Part shown: piece by piece, positions 10,312 through 19,997 of the stretch
Layout: each line of letters opens with the position of its first letter
How positions within the stretch are numbered: the first letter of the stretch is position 1
Source of the DNA: Bacteroidota bacterium
GTDB taxonomy: Bacteria; Bacteroidota; Bacteroidia; Chitinophagales; Chitinophagaceae
Direction of reading: 5' to 3'
Assembly: GCA_028876495.1 (NCBI GenBank)
Contig: JAGWRO010000034.1
Span: 1 to 59,312, forward strand
DNA length: 59,312 bases
The notes under the pieces: generated by a model
What the model was told of the DNA's origin: nothing
The model's database searches: none
The model's input: the letters and a program-made list of their open reading frames with translations, nothing else
Translations under genes and position numbers: made by a program

Positions 10312-11640
10312 TCAGATAAAACGATTGATAATATTTTCGAAATATTCCTGTTTTCCACTTCTTATTTCAGGCTCGCCATTTTCAGCAGCAAGATCTCTCA
10401 GGTCTTCAAGGGTGAGTTTTCCTTCTTCAAAAGCTTTTCCTTTCCCTTTATCGAAAGATGAATAACGATCTTCTCTTAATTTTTTATAATCAGATTTATT
10501 TAAAATATTATCCGCAATAATCAGTGCTCTTGCAAAGGCATCCATCCCCCCGATGTGCGCATAAAAAAGATCAGCCGGATCGGTGGAATTTCTCCTGATC
10601 TTCGCATCGAAATTGATACCGCCGCTTTTAATTCCGCCGGCTTCCAGCACGATCAACATCGCTTCTGTCAATTCATTGATATTATTCGGAAACTGGTCGG
10701 TATCCCATCCATTTTGATAATCGCCGCGGTTGGCATCCATGCTTCCCAAAACATCTGAATCAGCAGCTACCTGGAGTTCATGAGTAAAAGTGTGTCCGGC
10801 AAGCGTAGCATGATTCACTTCAATGTTCAATTTAAAATCATCCATCAAATCAAACTGGCGCATAAAGCTTATAACAGTTGCTGCGTCATAATCGTATTGA
10901 TGTTTGGTAGGTTCGCAAGGTTTTGGCTCGATAAAGAAAGTTCCTTTAAAACCATTTCTTCTTGCATAATCTTTTGCTGTATGTAAAAATCTGGCAAGAT
11001 GTTCCTGTTCCCTTTTCATGTTGGTGTTCAATAAAGTCATATATCCTTCTCTTCCACCCCAGAAAACGTAATTGGCACCGTCAAGTGCAATCGTCGCGTC
11101 CAGCGCGGCTTTTACCTGTGCTGCCCCGTGAGTCAATACAGCGAAATCAGGATTGGTAGAGGCACCGTTCATATATCGGCGATGAGAAAAAAGATTGGCG
11201 GTTCCCCATAATAATTTTACGCCACTTTCCTCCTGCTTTTGTTTTGCGTAAGCGGTAAGTGCTTTTAATCTTTTTTCATTTTCTGCAACATCATTGGTGT
11301 AATCAACCACATCCACATCGTGAAAACAATAATAAGGCATGTTCATTTTAGTGATGAACTCAAAAGCCGCATCCATCTTATCTTTCGCGCGTTTTACAGC
11401 ATCTTCTTTTTCATTCCACGGAAAAATATGAGTGGGTTCGCCAAATGGATCAGCACCATTTCCATTGAAGGAATGCCAATACGCACATGCAAATTTTAAA
11501 TGTTCTTTCATCGTTTTGCCGGCGATCTTTTTATTTTCATCGTACCAACGAAAGGCAAGCGGGTTATCACTTTTTAAACCTTCATATTTAATTTGAGGTA
11601 TCTTTTTGAAATATTCTTTTTTCCCGGTAATTACAGTCAT
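10312..11640 (-). CDS. xylA: Xylose isomerase, class II
   Basis: A 442-residue cytoplasmic enzyme converting D-xylose to D-xylulose. The length and about 40-residue N-terminal extension mark the class II type. Active-site landmarks: His107 (C-F-H-D-V-D), the V-F-W-G-G-R-E-G-Y block (192-200), metal ligand Glu238 (F-I-E-P-K-P), Glu274/His277 (N-I-E-V-N-H-A-T-L) and Asp302 (M-D-A-N-R-G-D). First gene of the four-gene xylose operon, after a 296-bp upstream gap that must hold the operon promoter. Nothing is missing from the conserved core. Confidence 0.97.
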   Translation of the reverse strand: MTVITGKKEYFKKIPQIKYEGLKSDNPLAFRWYDENKKIAGKTMKEHLKFACAYWHSFNGNGADPFGEPTHIFPWNEKEDAVKRAKDKMDAAFEFITKMNMPYYCFHDVDVVDYTNDVAENEKRLKALTAYAKQKQEESGVKLLWGTANLFSHRRYMNGASTNPDFAVLTHGAAQVKAALDATIALDGANYVFWGGREGYMTLLNTNMKREQEHLARFLHTAKDYARRNGFKGTFFIEPKPCEPTKHQYDYDAATVISFMRQFDLMDDFKLNIEVNHATLAGHTFTHELQVAADSDVLGSMDANRGDYQNGWDTDQFPNNINELTEAMLIVLEAGGIKSGGINFDAKIRRNSTDPADLFYAHIGGMDAFARALIIADNILNKSDYKKLREDRYSSFDKGKGKAFEEGKLTLEDLRDLAAENGEPEIRSGKQEYFENIINRFI

Positions 11641-11936
11641 GATTTTTAGTTTAGATTTTAAATATTAATAAGCCTTAAAAGTACTAACTCAATTGCATAA
11701 TTCAATTTCATTTTTTAATAGTAAACATACTTTTATCAATGATTTTTATTCTAATTATAATTGTATTTCTACTTTAGTTATCATTAAAAAAAGGAAGGAT
11801 TAAACTCCTTTCATCCCTATATCATTTTTGATTATGAAAAGAAAGCTTGTTTTTAGTAACCTTAAATTTGGAAAAACATATTTTGTATTTTTCAATTTTA
11901 TTCTTTTTATATTTTTTACCAGGTTCAACAACTAAT
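11641..11936. other. Intergenic region between the GH30 gene and xylA
   Basis: Very AT-rich 296-bp gap between two minus-strand genes. It contains the weak terminator at 11786-11812 and presumably the xylA operon promoter nearer 11641. I see no clear TAnnTTTG box at a good distance and no full copy of the LacI operator found at 18808; a partial ATGTTTAC half-site occurs on the minus strand around 11726-11735. No small gene is evident. Confidence 0.5.
11786..11812 (-). terminator. Possible weak terminator after the GH30 gene
   Basis: On the minus strand AAGGA and TCCTT flank a 6-nt GTTTAA loop, followed by CC and a run of seven T. The stem is only 5 bp, but the T-run and the position, about 125 bp past the GH30 stop and before xylA, suit an intrinsic terminator. 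Confidence 0.4.
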
Positions 11937-13160
11937 TCATTTGGACACCAGGGTCGTTACGCTCATAGCTGGAAGAGTCGTACCAAAAGCACTTCCCTGA
12001 ATTGAAATACTATCGGCCACCAAATCTGATGAACTTGTTGTCGTGTAGCTATTTAAAGCCGAAACAGTTTCTCCGGTCAGATTGAGAGGCAGATAAATAC
12101 CGGAAGACTTTTGATTAATAATTACTACAACTATTCTTGAACCACTTTTATAGGCAGTGGCATAAAGACCGGCGGAAGGGTTTTCGGTACAGGTTATTTT
12201 CCTATATCCCGGACGTATATATCTTGCATATTGGGCCATGATATACCCTAGTTTCTGGATAGTACCATTTTCACTAATTGGCCCATAACTTCTTCTGATG
12301 TACCACCATATATAAGCCCCCCAACCTGCATCCATACAATCATTTATTTCTTTGGCAACATTCATGGCATTCGTCCAATCGTTTCCGCTAAGATTCGAAT
12401 TAATATAATGCTCCGTCATCCATACCGGTTTATCAGCTGATAAATTATAGGGGGTTACTCCGTAAATATGCCCGGCAATAAAAGCAGTTTTTGATTTTGC
12501 AGCGGGATTGCTCAGATAAGTGTTAATATAATTTTCATCCATATTAAAAGGTTCAGGAGCCATAATAGGCGCCCCGCAACTATCACCTTCTGCTGCTACA
12601 AAATCTGCAACCTGGGAAGATGTCATTTCCATTGATTCATATGAAACTTTAATATTAGGTTCATTGGTCGGGCTGATAGCTGCCAAACCCCCAACGGCTT
12701 TATTAAAATCTTTCATGTAAGTAGCGAAATCTGAATAAGAGTCTGTTTTAATTGTTCCGCCACTGGTGCTATCATTAGTTTTCATATAGGCCGGCGCACT
12801 CCAAACTGATGCAATAGCTAATCCTCCGTAAGATTTACATGCATCTATCGTTGCCTTTGCCTGGGTAAATTCGGCGCTATCTACCGGAACCCGGACACGA
12901 ACAATGCTTAACCCGATACCATTAATAGGAGAAAAAGCACTATCTCTTTGGCTGGTTGTCAAGTCTCCCGTCCAATCAATTATATCCGCTCCTCCAAATC
13001 CATAAATAGTTTGTTGTGCCATATTTGCATTAATCACCATTGCAGTAGTTACTGTATCTATATTAGAAGGTAAGTTCCTTTGAGAGGTAGTATTGCCTGC
13101 TTGTTTTTTACAACCAAAAACCATAAACGTAACTGCAATACCTGGTAAAATTCTTTTCAT
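11937..13160 (-). CDS. GH30 glucuronoxylanase lipoprotein (subfamily 8-like)
   Basis: A 407-residue GH30 endo-xylanase with a lipoprotein signal: hydrophobic stretch then F-G-C17. Catalytic acid/base Glu167 in S-P-T-N-E-P-N and nucleophile Glu250 in W-M-T-E-H-Y. The segment W-W-Y-I-R-R-S-Y-G-P near 285-294 matches the loop whose Arg binds the glucuronic acid branch in characterised subfamily 8 enzymes, so it should cut xylan next to (methyl)glucuronosyl substitutions. It lies downstream of susD on the same strand (260 bp, with two hairpins between). The lipid anchor suggests surface display with SusD. Exact subfamily needs a tree. Confidence 0.9.
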   Translation of the reverse strand: MKRILPGIAVTFMVFGCKKQAGNTTSQRNLPSNIDTVTTAMVINANMAQQTIYGFGGADIIDWTGDLTTSQRDSAFSPINGIGLSIVRVRVPVDSAEFTQAKATIDACKSYGGLAIASVWSAPAYMKTNDSTSGGTIKTDSYSDFATYMKDFNKAVGGLAAISPTNEPNIKVSYESMEMTSSQVADFVAAEGDSCGAPIMAPEPFNMDENYINTYLSNPAAKSKTAFIAGHIYGVTPYNLSADKPVWMTEHYINSNLSGNDWTNAMNVAKEINDCMDAGWGAYIWWYIRRSYGPISENGTIQKLGYIMAQYARYIRPGYRKITCTENPSAGLYATAYKSGSRIVVVIINQKSSGIYLPLNLTGETVSALNSYTTTSSSDLVADSISIQGSAFGTTLPAMSVTTLVSK

Positions 13161-13257
13161 GATGATATAAATACTTACGCTAATCTGTCGTGCAATTGAA
13201 TATTTTAAGTTTTATTTTCATGATATTGATATATAAATTAGTTTTAAAGAATATAAG

Positions 13258-13281
13258 GGAGGATGAAAGAATTCATCCTCC
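13258..13281 (-). terminator. Perfect hairpin between susD and the GH30 gene
   Basis: GGAGGATGAA and TTCATCCTCC form a perfect 10-bp stem with an AGAA tetraloop (13258-13267 with 13272-13281). It lies 140 bp past the susD stop and about 98 bp upstream of the GH30 start. The minus-strand tail (CTTATATTC) is only weakly T-rich, so it may be a partial terminator or an RNA-stabilising element rather than a full stop. Confidence 0.55.
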
Positions 13282-13375
13282 GATTATTCTTGATTATGAG
13301 AAAACTATACATATTTTTTAGATCTTTTATAAAAATGGTATTCATTTCATTTGATTCATTCCACTTTAAAGGCCA

Positions 13376-13403
13376 TTCCTGCAGCTTTCTAAAGCCGCAG
13401 GAA
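13376..13403 (-). terminator. Hairpin immediately after susD
   Basis: TTCCTGCAGCTTT pairs with AAAGCCGCAGGAA with one mismatch around a two-base centre, about 18 bp past the susD stop. There is no T-run on the minus strand, so it is more likely a 3'-end stabiliser or attenuator that sets susCD transcript levels above those of the GH30 gene. Confidence 0.5.
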
Positions 13404-13420
13404 CGGAACTAAATATTTCC

Positions 13421-15382
13421 CTATTGATAGGTAGGATTTTGGTAGGCTGCTAAATCTGCTGCACTCATATCCATGTTATTTAACTGACCTATCGGAATAG
13501 GACGCAGATAAAGATAGTCCTGAATATTACGGGTTACGGTTTGCGGAGTATGATCTCCATAGTTTGGTCCCGCAATTTGATAGGAAGAAGCAAGATTTGC
13601 CCATTGTTGTGTACGGACCAAATCGAGCCAACGACTGCCATCTCCAAAATATTCGCGCGAACGTTCCGCCAGGATATAGTCAATGGTTATGGTTGCAGGA
13701 GTTGCAGCGGTCATTGCAGCACTATTGTCTTCTACTAAAGTGGAATCTCCGTTATTGTTATAGTCCCACATGCCGGCACGTGCACGAATAACATTAATAA
13801 GGTCTCTCGCACTTTGGCCGGGTTGGGTAGTAGCACCCATCACAGCCGCTTCGGCCCCAATAAAGTAGAACTCAGAGAAATAGGCAATGATGAAAGGACG
13901 GGTACTGGCTGCATTAGGTTGTCCCAATGTTCCATTATTGTCGGTGCGGTATTCCCCAAGTTTCCAAAGCCCCGGATATACGACTCTGCTGATACCGTCC
14001 GGCCCAATTACAAAATCGGATCTTCCGGGTAAAGTCCCCGCGCCAATATTACTGTTACCCGCACCACTTGGATAGGTAATAGATGGGTTCGGCTGATCCA
14101 GGAACGTTAATATCGCATCCCCGGGCTGAACCGGCAGATTGTTTGCATTGTATAAAGTAGTTTGAGTAACACCGGTGCCCTTTAAATTCCAGTTGCCACG
14201 GTAAGTGGTAACAAAAGTTCCGTCGTAGCGTGAATCATTGGTTTTGTCGGCAAAGGTATTTTCAATAGCGCCAATGGTGGGAGTCATACGTGTCCAGGGG
14301 CGCCCCAAAGGTTGAGTTGCCGACCGTTGTACTGAACCTACAGGTGACCATGTTGTATTGGAAGTACTACTCGTAATTACTGTATAATTCCAGGTCATCA
14401 TCCACCCGGCAAAGTTATCCTGGCCACCACCACTGCCATAAGTAAGGCTTGCCCCATTAGAAAGTTCATTTAGCTGGGTATGGTCTGCATACAATAGTTC
14501 TTCTTTGTTACGGTCATTTGCGCCATTATGTAAGTCATAGAAAGTTGGCATTAGACCATAGGGCCCTGGATCATTGATGGCAGTTGTTGCCAGGTCATAA
14601 GCCTGTTGGAAATAATATTGGGCAGTTTGCCCGTTAGGATCTTTCCTGTCGGTAGCCGGATAAGTAGGAATATTGTTTGGATTTTGGAGCCACCAGGCAT
14701 AAGTCAGGTATGCTTTTGCCAAATAAAGCCGGGCAACCGTTTTAGTTACACCCCCGATTACCCGCGGGTTTACCGGCAAATCGCTTATTGCACTGTCGAG
14801 GTCCGGGAATATAGCCTGGGTATAAACTTCAGGTACTGTGTTACGGGTGGAGAGCGCTACCGGATTCGTGTTGAACTTCAGTACGCCTGACCCTAAATCC
14901 AAAGGAACTCCACCAAACGTCTGCACTAGTTGAAAGTAGTAGAACGCACGGAAAAACCTTGCTTCTGCAACAAGTGCAGGTGAAACGCCAGCCTTGGAAC
15001 CATTTTCAATAACACCACTTGCCGTGTTGATGGCACCGAAGGAGTTATTCCATAATACGTCGGAGCGGCTGGTCTGGGAAGTAATGTCTCCTTGCCCGGA
15101 AAGGTCCATAACCTTAAAATTTTGGTCGGCACTCTGAGCGTAGGTTACTTCGTCTGTGCCGGTTTCGCCGGTGTTATAGTAGTAGGCATTCCCGTAAATG
15201 TTGCGCAGGTTTGCATACAAAGACGTTATTCCTCCTGTTACACCTGCTTCGGTATTAAAAAAATCCGGGGTATAAATACTACGCGGAGTTTCTTGCAGGA
15301 TTTTGGAACATGATGTAAAAAGCAGCATAAGCATAACGGTAGCGGCTGCACTTATTTTAATTTTTTTATTTATACTTCTCAT
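13421..15382 (-). CDS. SusD-family glycan-binding lipoprotein
   Basis: A 653-residue SusD/RagB-like outer-membrane lipoprotein. Signal peptide with lipobox L-F-T-S-C25. The N-terminal half shows the TPR-like helical repeat typical of the family (A-E-A-R-F-F-R-A-F-Y-Y-F-Q-L-V near 139-153), and the C-terminal half carries A-E-R-S-R-E-Y-F-G-D-G-S-R-W-L-D-L-V-R, a strong SusD hallmark. It should cap the SusC channel and bind xylan oligosaccharides at the cell surface. It follows susC by 12 bp on the same strand. Specificity for xylan is inferred from the neighbours. Confidence 0.95.
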   Translation of the reverse strand: MRSINKKIKISAAATVMLMLLFTSCSKILQETPRSIYTPDFFNTEAGVTGGITSLYANLRNIYGNAYYYNTGETGTDEVTYAQSADQNFKVMDLSGQGDITSQTSRSDVLWNNSFGAINTASGVIENGSKAGVSPALVAEARFFRAFYYFQLVQTFGGVPLDLGSGVLKFNTNPVALSTRNTVPEVYTQAIFPDLDSAISDLPVNPRVIGGVTKTVARLYLAKAYLTYAWWLQNPNNIPTYPATDRKDPNGQTAQYYFQQAYDLATTAINDPGPYGLMPTFYDLHNGANDRNKEELLYADHTQLNELSNGASLTYGSGGGQDNFAGWMMTWNYTVITSSTSNTTWSPVGSVQRSATQPLGRPWTRMTPTIGAIENTFADKTNDSRYDGTFVTTYRGNWNLKGTGVTQTTLYNANNLPVQPGDAILTFLDQPNPSITYPSGAGNSNIGAGTLPGRSDFVIGPDGISRVVYPGLWKLGEYRTDNNGTLGQPNAASTRPFIIAYFSEFYFIGAEAAVMGATTQPGQSARDLINVIRARAGMWDYNNNGDSTLVEDNSAAMTAATPATITIDYILAERSREYFGDGSRWLDLVRTQQWANLASSYQIAGPNYGDHTPQTVTRNIQDYLYLRPIPIGQLNNMDMSAADLAAYQNPTYQ

Positions 15383-15394
15383 GATTGTATGATT

Positions 15395-18300
15395 TTAAAA
15401 TGTCAGGTTAATACCAAGTAGGTAGTTACGTGTTTCCGGCGTATTGGTGCCTACAGTCAAAATGCGGTGCAGGCTTGATGAATAAGGTACTGCAGCATTT
15501 TGATCGCCATATGAATTGGTTTGCGGGTCCATACCTGTTTGTTTGTAGTATGGCGAGAACATCACAAATGGGTTCTGTACCATGAAGTAAAGCCGCAACT
15601 TATTAATTCCTGTATTTTTTAACCATCCCATATGGCTAAAGTTATACCCAAGAGCCAGTGTTTGTACCTTCAGATAGGATGCGCTAAAGTAGCCCAGGGT
15701 GCTACCGTATTTTGGATTATCACCACTCATTACGCCTCCGGGCTTTGGATAGGTGGCATTAGTATTGGTAGGTGTCCAGTAGTCTACCTTTACGTTATTT
15801 CTGCGTCCACTTAATAAATTTAGATAACCTGATGCTGAATACAATGTGCTGACAAGCAAACCACCGCTTTGAAACAGGCCGACTGCCGTAAGGTCAAATC
15901 CCTTGTAACTTACAGTGGTATTAAAACCACCCTGGAATTTAGGATCCAAATTCTGTATTTGCTCATCTGCAGGACCAATTGCCCTTACAGGGGTACCATC
16001 TGCATTATAGCCACCGGTATACTCCACCTTTATCATACCTGCATTTCCACCCGGTTCAAATAATTGCAAATTTTGATCTTTTGCCTGCCAAAGCCCTATT
16101 TTCTTATAGTCATAAATAACATTTAGGGAATGTCCTACAAACCAGTTGTTACCAATATTCTGGGTCTGTCCGGAGGCAAGGGATACCAACTTATTCTGGT
16201 TGGTATATAAATTGACACCTGCTGTCCATGTCCACCCATTATGATTATTCAATATTATACCATTGAGCGAGAGTTCAAATCCTTTGTTTTGGGTGTTTCC
16301 AACATTTGCCGTATAACTACCTACACCGGTTGTGGACGGCAGATTAACACCCAAAAGAAGGTCGTTTGTTTTAGTAATATAGTATTCTGCTGTACCGGAA
16401 AGGCGATTATTCAGGATGGAAAAGTCCAGACCATAGTTCCATGTTTTAGAATATTCCCATCCTAAATTAGGATTTGGAAGGGATGATACATAGTATCCTA
16501 CCACATCATTTGATGGGCCAAAGTTATAAGGGCTTGTGCTCAATCGACCAAGCGTAGAATAGGGTGCAACAGCCTGGTTAGAAGTTTCTCCATAACCCAC
16601 GCGAAGTTTTAATTGATTTATCTGGGTTATATTTTTCATAAATGATTCATTCGCAATATTCCATCCTGCCGATACTGCAGGATAGGTATGCCATTGGTGG
16701 CCCGGCGCCAAAATTGAAGAACCATCAGACCGCACGATAGCTGTTATCATATATCGATCTGAGTACTCGTAGATGGCACGTCCCATCCAAGACTCCAAAC
16801 CGTTCTCCGAATAGCCTTGGTAATTGGGATTAATAGTAATTTGACCGAGAGCCTGCCCCAGGTTATGGAATTGGAACTGATCATTTGGGATGCCCTGCGC
16901 CGAGATATCAGAACTGTTATAGCTATCCTGCTCGGCAGAGTACAACGCTGTTAGGTTCAAATGGCTTTTTTCAGCAAAGGTTCGGTCGTAAGTCAATAAG
17001 TTTTCAATGGTCTTATTGAGAGTAACTGAGTGGATAATAGTAGCAACGGAAGGAGTGGTAGCGTTGGTGCTGGTTATGCCTGTTCCTGTATAACTGCCAT
17101 TATCAGTCGTGCTATAGTTCAAACCAACATTGACACGGTATTTTAAGCCCCTGACTCCCGGAATATTCAATTCTCCATATAAATTATTGTAGGTTCCAAG
17201 CGTCTTGATTGGGTTTAGCCATTGATCTTTCAAGCTATCTACGATATATCTTGTTTCATTCCATGCATTATCCAAAGGCATCTGTATGCTTTGCCTTAAT
17301 GAACCATCAGCCTTATATGGGCTTGCGAGTGGCGACATGCTCAAAATATTGTACAATCCCACCTGGTTACCTTCTGAGGTGTTATAGTCTGTATTGGTAG
17401 TAAAGCCGACTCGGATATATTTACCTACGCCCTGGTCAATAGAACTATTTATTGAAAATCGTTTGAATTCCTGCGTAGGAATCAGGGATTGATCGTCATA
17501 ATAACCTAAACCAAAGTGGTAGCTACCCTTTGCGGTACCACCTGAAACGTCAATATTCTGATTGGTTACCGGAGCAGAAGGCCTGTAAAACAACTTTTGC
17601 CAATCAGTGTTTACATTGTCGGATTCAGAAGATCCGTTTGTATATATACCGGCTCTTTTGCGAAGGCTATCAAATTCCGGCCCGTTCATCATGGGGAAAG
17701 GAGCCCAAAGTTTATGTATACCATAATAGCTATTGTAAGTTATTTGAGCTTTTTGTCCTATTGCTCCTTTGTTCGTAGTTATCAATATAACACCATTGGC
17801 ACCACGCGAACCATAAATGGCGGTTGCTGAAGCATCTTTTAAGACACTAATACTCTTAACATTTTCCGGATCGATATCGCTGAAAGAACCGGAAAAAGGA
17901 ATACCGTCGAGCACTATCAACGGAGCATTGCTGGCAGAAATGGAACGCTGCCCGCGGATTAGGATTTGCATAGTAGAGCCCGGTTTGGTACTTGTTTGAG
18001 ATATCTGCACCCCAGGCAGTCTTCCTTGCAAAGCGTCCGAGATATTAGATGATGGTACCTGGTTCAGCTTTTCTCCACTTATTGAAGCAACTGAGCCTGT
18101 TATGGCTTCTTTTCTTTGCGAACCGTAACCAATAACAACCACCTCATTAAGGCCGGTTTCCGACCGGTTTAAAGTAATATTGAGAAATTTCTTTCCCTCA
18201 ACCTTCACTTCCTTTTCAGTAAAACCAACTGATGAAATAACAAGGGTGCTGTTGGGCGCCGCGTTGATTTCAAAGTCTCCTTTTTCATCGGTGCTAACGC

Positions 18301-18502
18301 CATTTGTCAGACCTTTTACGATCACGGAAGCGCCAAATACGGGCTGCCCGGATTCATTGGCCACTTTTCCTCTCACTTTCATCGTGTTTTGAGAATAGCC
18401 CGCGAAAGAACAGAATAACAAAGGGAGCACAAAAAAAGGAAACCATTTTTTCCAGCTTCTGCTTTTGATCTGCAAAAGCATTTGTGTGGATAAACCTTTC
18501 AT
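15395..18502 (-). CDS. SusC-family TonB-dependent outer-membrane transporter
   Basis: TonB-dependent receptor of about 1035 residues. The open frame extends to 18532, but I prefer the ATG at 18502 because a normal signal peptide follows it (positive start, W-F-P-F-F-V-L-P-L-L-F-C, cleavage near Y-S-Q). Then come a carboxypeptidase-D-regulatory-like domain (G-K-V-A-N-E-S-G-Q-P-V-F-G-A-S-V), the V-V-V-I-G-Y-G-S-Q-R-K linker, the plug (L-Q-G-R-L-P-G-V-Q-I, I-R-G-Q-R-S-I, Y-G-S-R-G-A-N-G-V-I) and a 22-strand barrel. It imports oligosaccharides across the outer membrane with SusD. Divergent from the lacI pair, across a region holding LacI-type operators. Confidence 0.95.
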   Translation of the reverse strand: MKGLSTQMLLQIKSRSWKKWFPFFVLPLLFCSFAGYSQNTMKVRGKVANESGQPVFGASVIVKGLTNGVSTDEKGDFEINAAPNSTLVISSVGFTEKEVKVEGKKFLNITLNRSETGLNEVVVIGYGSQRKEAITGSVASISGEKLNQVPSSNISDALQGRLPGVQISQTSTKPGSTMQILIRGQRSISASNAPLIVLDGIPFSGSFSDIDPENVKSISVLKDASATAIYGSRGANGVILITTNKGAIGQKAQITYNSYYGIHKLWAPFPMMNGPEFDSLRKRAGIYTNGSSESDNVNTDWQKLFYRPSAPVTNQNIDVSGGTAKGSYHFGLGYYDDQSLIPTQEFKRFSINSSIDQGVGKYIRVGFTTNTDYNTSEGNQVGLYNILSMSPLASPYKADGSLRQSIQMPLDNAWNETRYIVDSLKDQWLNPIKTLGTYNNLYGELNIPGVRGLKYRVNVGLNYSTTDNGSYTGTGITSTNATTPSVATIIHSVTLNKTIENLLTYDRTFAEKSHLNLTALYSAEQDSYNSSDISAQGIPNDQFQFHNLGQALGQITINPNYQGYSENGLESWMGRAIYEYSDRYMITAIVRSDGSSILAPGHQWHTYPAVSAGWNIANESFMKNITQINQLKLRVGYGETSNQAVAPYSTLGRLSTSPYNFGPSNDVVGYYVSSLPNPNLGWEYSKTWNYGLDFSILNNRLSGTAEYYITKTNDLLLGVNLPSTTGVGSYTANVGNTQNKGFELSLNGIILNNHNGWTWTAGVNLYTNQNKLVSLASGQTQNIGNNWFVGHSLNVIYDYKKIGLWQAKDQNLQLFEPGGNAGMIKVEYTGGYNADGTPVRAIGPADEQIQNLDPKFQGGFNTTVSYKGFDLTAVGLFQSGGLLVSTLYSASGYLNLLSGRRNNVKVDYWTPTNTNATYPKPGGVMSGDNPKYGSTLGYFSASYLKVQTLALGYNFSHMGWLKNTGINKLRLYFMVQNPFVMFSPYYKQTGMDPQTNSYGDQNAAVPYSSSLHRILTVGTNTPETRNYLLGINLTF

Positions 18503-18807
18503 AATAACAGTTTTAAATTTATAAATGAGCAATAGTTAAGCAAAAAAATTTGCAGGTATTATCATAACAATACATGTTGTTTTATTTTTTAATTTTTTTT
18601 CACCCTTTTTTTGAACGGGACCTCGCAACGTTAGTTCTTCAATTCTTGAAAGAGATGATTTTGTTGACTAAATAACAAATCAATATTTCCAGGAAGTTCA
18701 TCTAAGCCGCACTGTTAAAGGGTTCTCCATATCTAAGCCAACCGTTTTTACCAATTGAAAAAAAAATTTTTATCATTTGACAGGGCTAAAGTAAACATTT
18801 TTTTGAT

Positions 18808-18827
18808 AAATGTAACCGTTTACATTT
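18808..18827. promoter_or_regulatory. LacI-type operator O1
   Basis: AAATGTAACCGTTTACATTT is a near-perfect 20-bp palindrome with the central CG usual for LacI/GalR operators (only the pair flanking the centre is asymmetric). It lies about 76 bp before the lacI start and 306 bp before the susC start, and matches the sequence at 22154 in its core. Confidence 0.75.
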
Positions 18828-18887
18828 TTTTTTGAAAAAAAAGTTTAAAAAAGTTATTTTTCATTAGTTTTACAGTATTGCTTTATA

Positions 18888-18901
18888 TGTAAACGATTGT
18901 A
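18888..18901. promoter_or_regulatory. Imperfect LacI-type operator O2 at the lacI start
   Basis: TGTAAACGATTGTA matches one half of the O1/O3 palindrome fully and the other partly. It ends one base before the ATG of the first lacI gene, a position suited to autoregulation of the lacI pair. Confidence 0.5.
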
Positions 18902-18902
18902 A

Positions 18903-19955
18903 ATGTCAAAAAAAAAGGAAGTGACCATTTATGATATTGCTTCTGCGTTGAATATTTCTATTGCTACAGTTAGCCGCGCTTTAAAAAATGATCCTGTTGT
19001 TAGTAAACGAACAAAAAAGAAGATTTTTGATTTAGCAGAAAAAATGGGATATCGCACCAATCACTTTGCAAGAAACCTTCGAAATCAAAAAACAAATACT
19101 ATTGGCGTTATCGTTCATGAATTGAACAGTAATTTTATTACTTCCGTACTGGCGGGAATTGAAAAAGTTACTACAGAAGCAGGTTACGATCTTATTATTG
19201 CACATTCGTCTGAGAGTTTCATCAAAGAAATTGCCAATGCAAAAAACCTTTTTCATAAAAGAGTGGACGGGTTGATTGCCTCTCTTTCACTTGACACAAA
19301 AAACCTGGATCACTTTAAATCTTTTGAAGAAAAAAATGTTCCTGTCATATTTTTTGACCGCGTGGAACAGGAGGGAAAAAATACAGTGGTGGTAATCGAT
19401 AACGACAAAAGCGGCTACCAGGCTACGCAACATTTGATTCAACAAGGATGCAGAAGAATCGTTCATATTACATCAAGCCTTAAACGAAATGTGTATTCCA
19501 AAAGGTTTAAAGGATATAAAGACGCTTTAGCCGATAATGGAATTCCTTATGATGAAACATTATTGATCATTAATGATCTTTCTGAAAGCGCTGCTATCGA
19601 ATCTGCAATGAAAATGCTAAAAATGGATCCTTTACCGGATGGCGCTTTTATTACGAATGATTTTGTAGCCGCAGTATGTATGCGTACTTTAAAAGAAAAC
19701 AACATTAGGGTTCCCGGGGATATTGCGATTGTCGGCTTTAACAATGATGCGATCTGCACTTTGATAGAACCGGCATTATCTACTATTAATTATCCCGGTA
19801 TAGATGTAGGAGAAGTTGCTGCCAGCAACCTTATTAATCACCTGAAAGGAGTTGGAAACATGCAGAACACAAATACCATTATTATACGATCGAATCTTAT
19901 TATCCGAAAATCATCATTAAAAAATGAAAGTTATTCAGATAAAAGAAAGAATTGA
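18903..19955 (+). CDS. LacI/GalR-family transcriptional regulator, copy 1
   Basis: A 350-residue repressor. N-terminal helix-turn-helix with V-T-I-Y-D-I-A, I-S-I-A-T-V-S-R-A-L (residues 17-26) and a hinge helix (N-H-F-A-R-N-L-R near 53-60), then a periplasmic-binding-protein-like sensor domain with V-D-G-L-I-A-S, V-P-V-I-F-F-D-R-V and G-F-N-N-D. No signal peptide. Likely ligand is a xylan-derived sugar or sugar acid. It precedes a close paralogue by 42 bp and its start is overlapped by an operator-like site, suggesting autoregulation. Which of the two regulators controls which operon cannot be told from sequence. Confidence 0.95.
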   Translation: MSKKKEVTIYDIASALNISIATVSRALKNDPVVSKRTKKKIFDLAEKMGYRTNHFARNLRNQKTNTIGVIVHELNSNFITSVLAGIEKVTTEAGYDLIIAHSSESFIKEIANAKNLFHKRVDGLIASLSLDTKNLDHFKSFEEKNVPVIFFDRVEQEGKNTVVVIDNDKSGYQATQHLIQQGCRRIVHITSSLKRNVYSKRFKGYKDALADNGIPYDETLLIINDLSESAAIESAMKMLKMDPLPDGAFITNDFVAAVCMRTLKENNIRVPGDIAIVGFNNDAICTLIEPALSTINYPGIDVGEVAASNLINHLKGVGNMQNTNTIIIRSNLIIRKSSLKNESYSDKRKN

Positions 19956-19997
19956 ATTAAAAACTTTCTAAATTGAACACTTTTAGAACCAGTTACA

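Larger units (their letters stand above)
18503..18902. promoter_or_regulatory. Divergent control region between susC and the lacI pair
   Basis: A 400-bp noncoding region separating the two arms of the locus. It must hold the promoters for susC (minus) and lacI (plus). Two LacI-type operator sequences lie in its right-hand part (18808-18827 and 18888-18901). The left part has no repeats or ORFs that I recognise. I found no convincing TTTG/TAnnTTTG promoter pair by eye. Confidence 0.7.
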
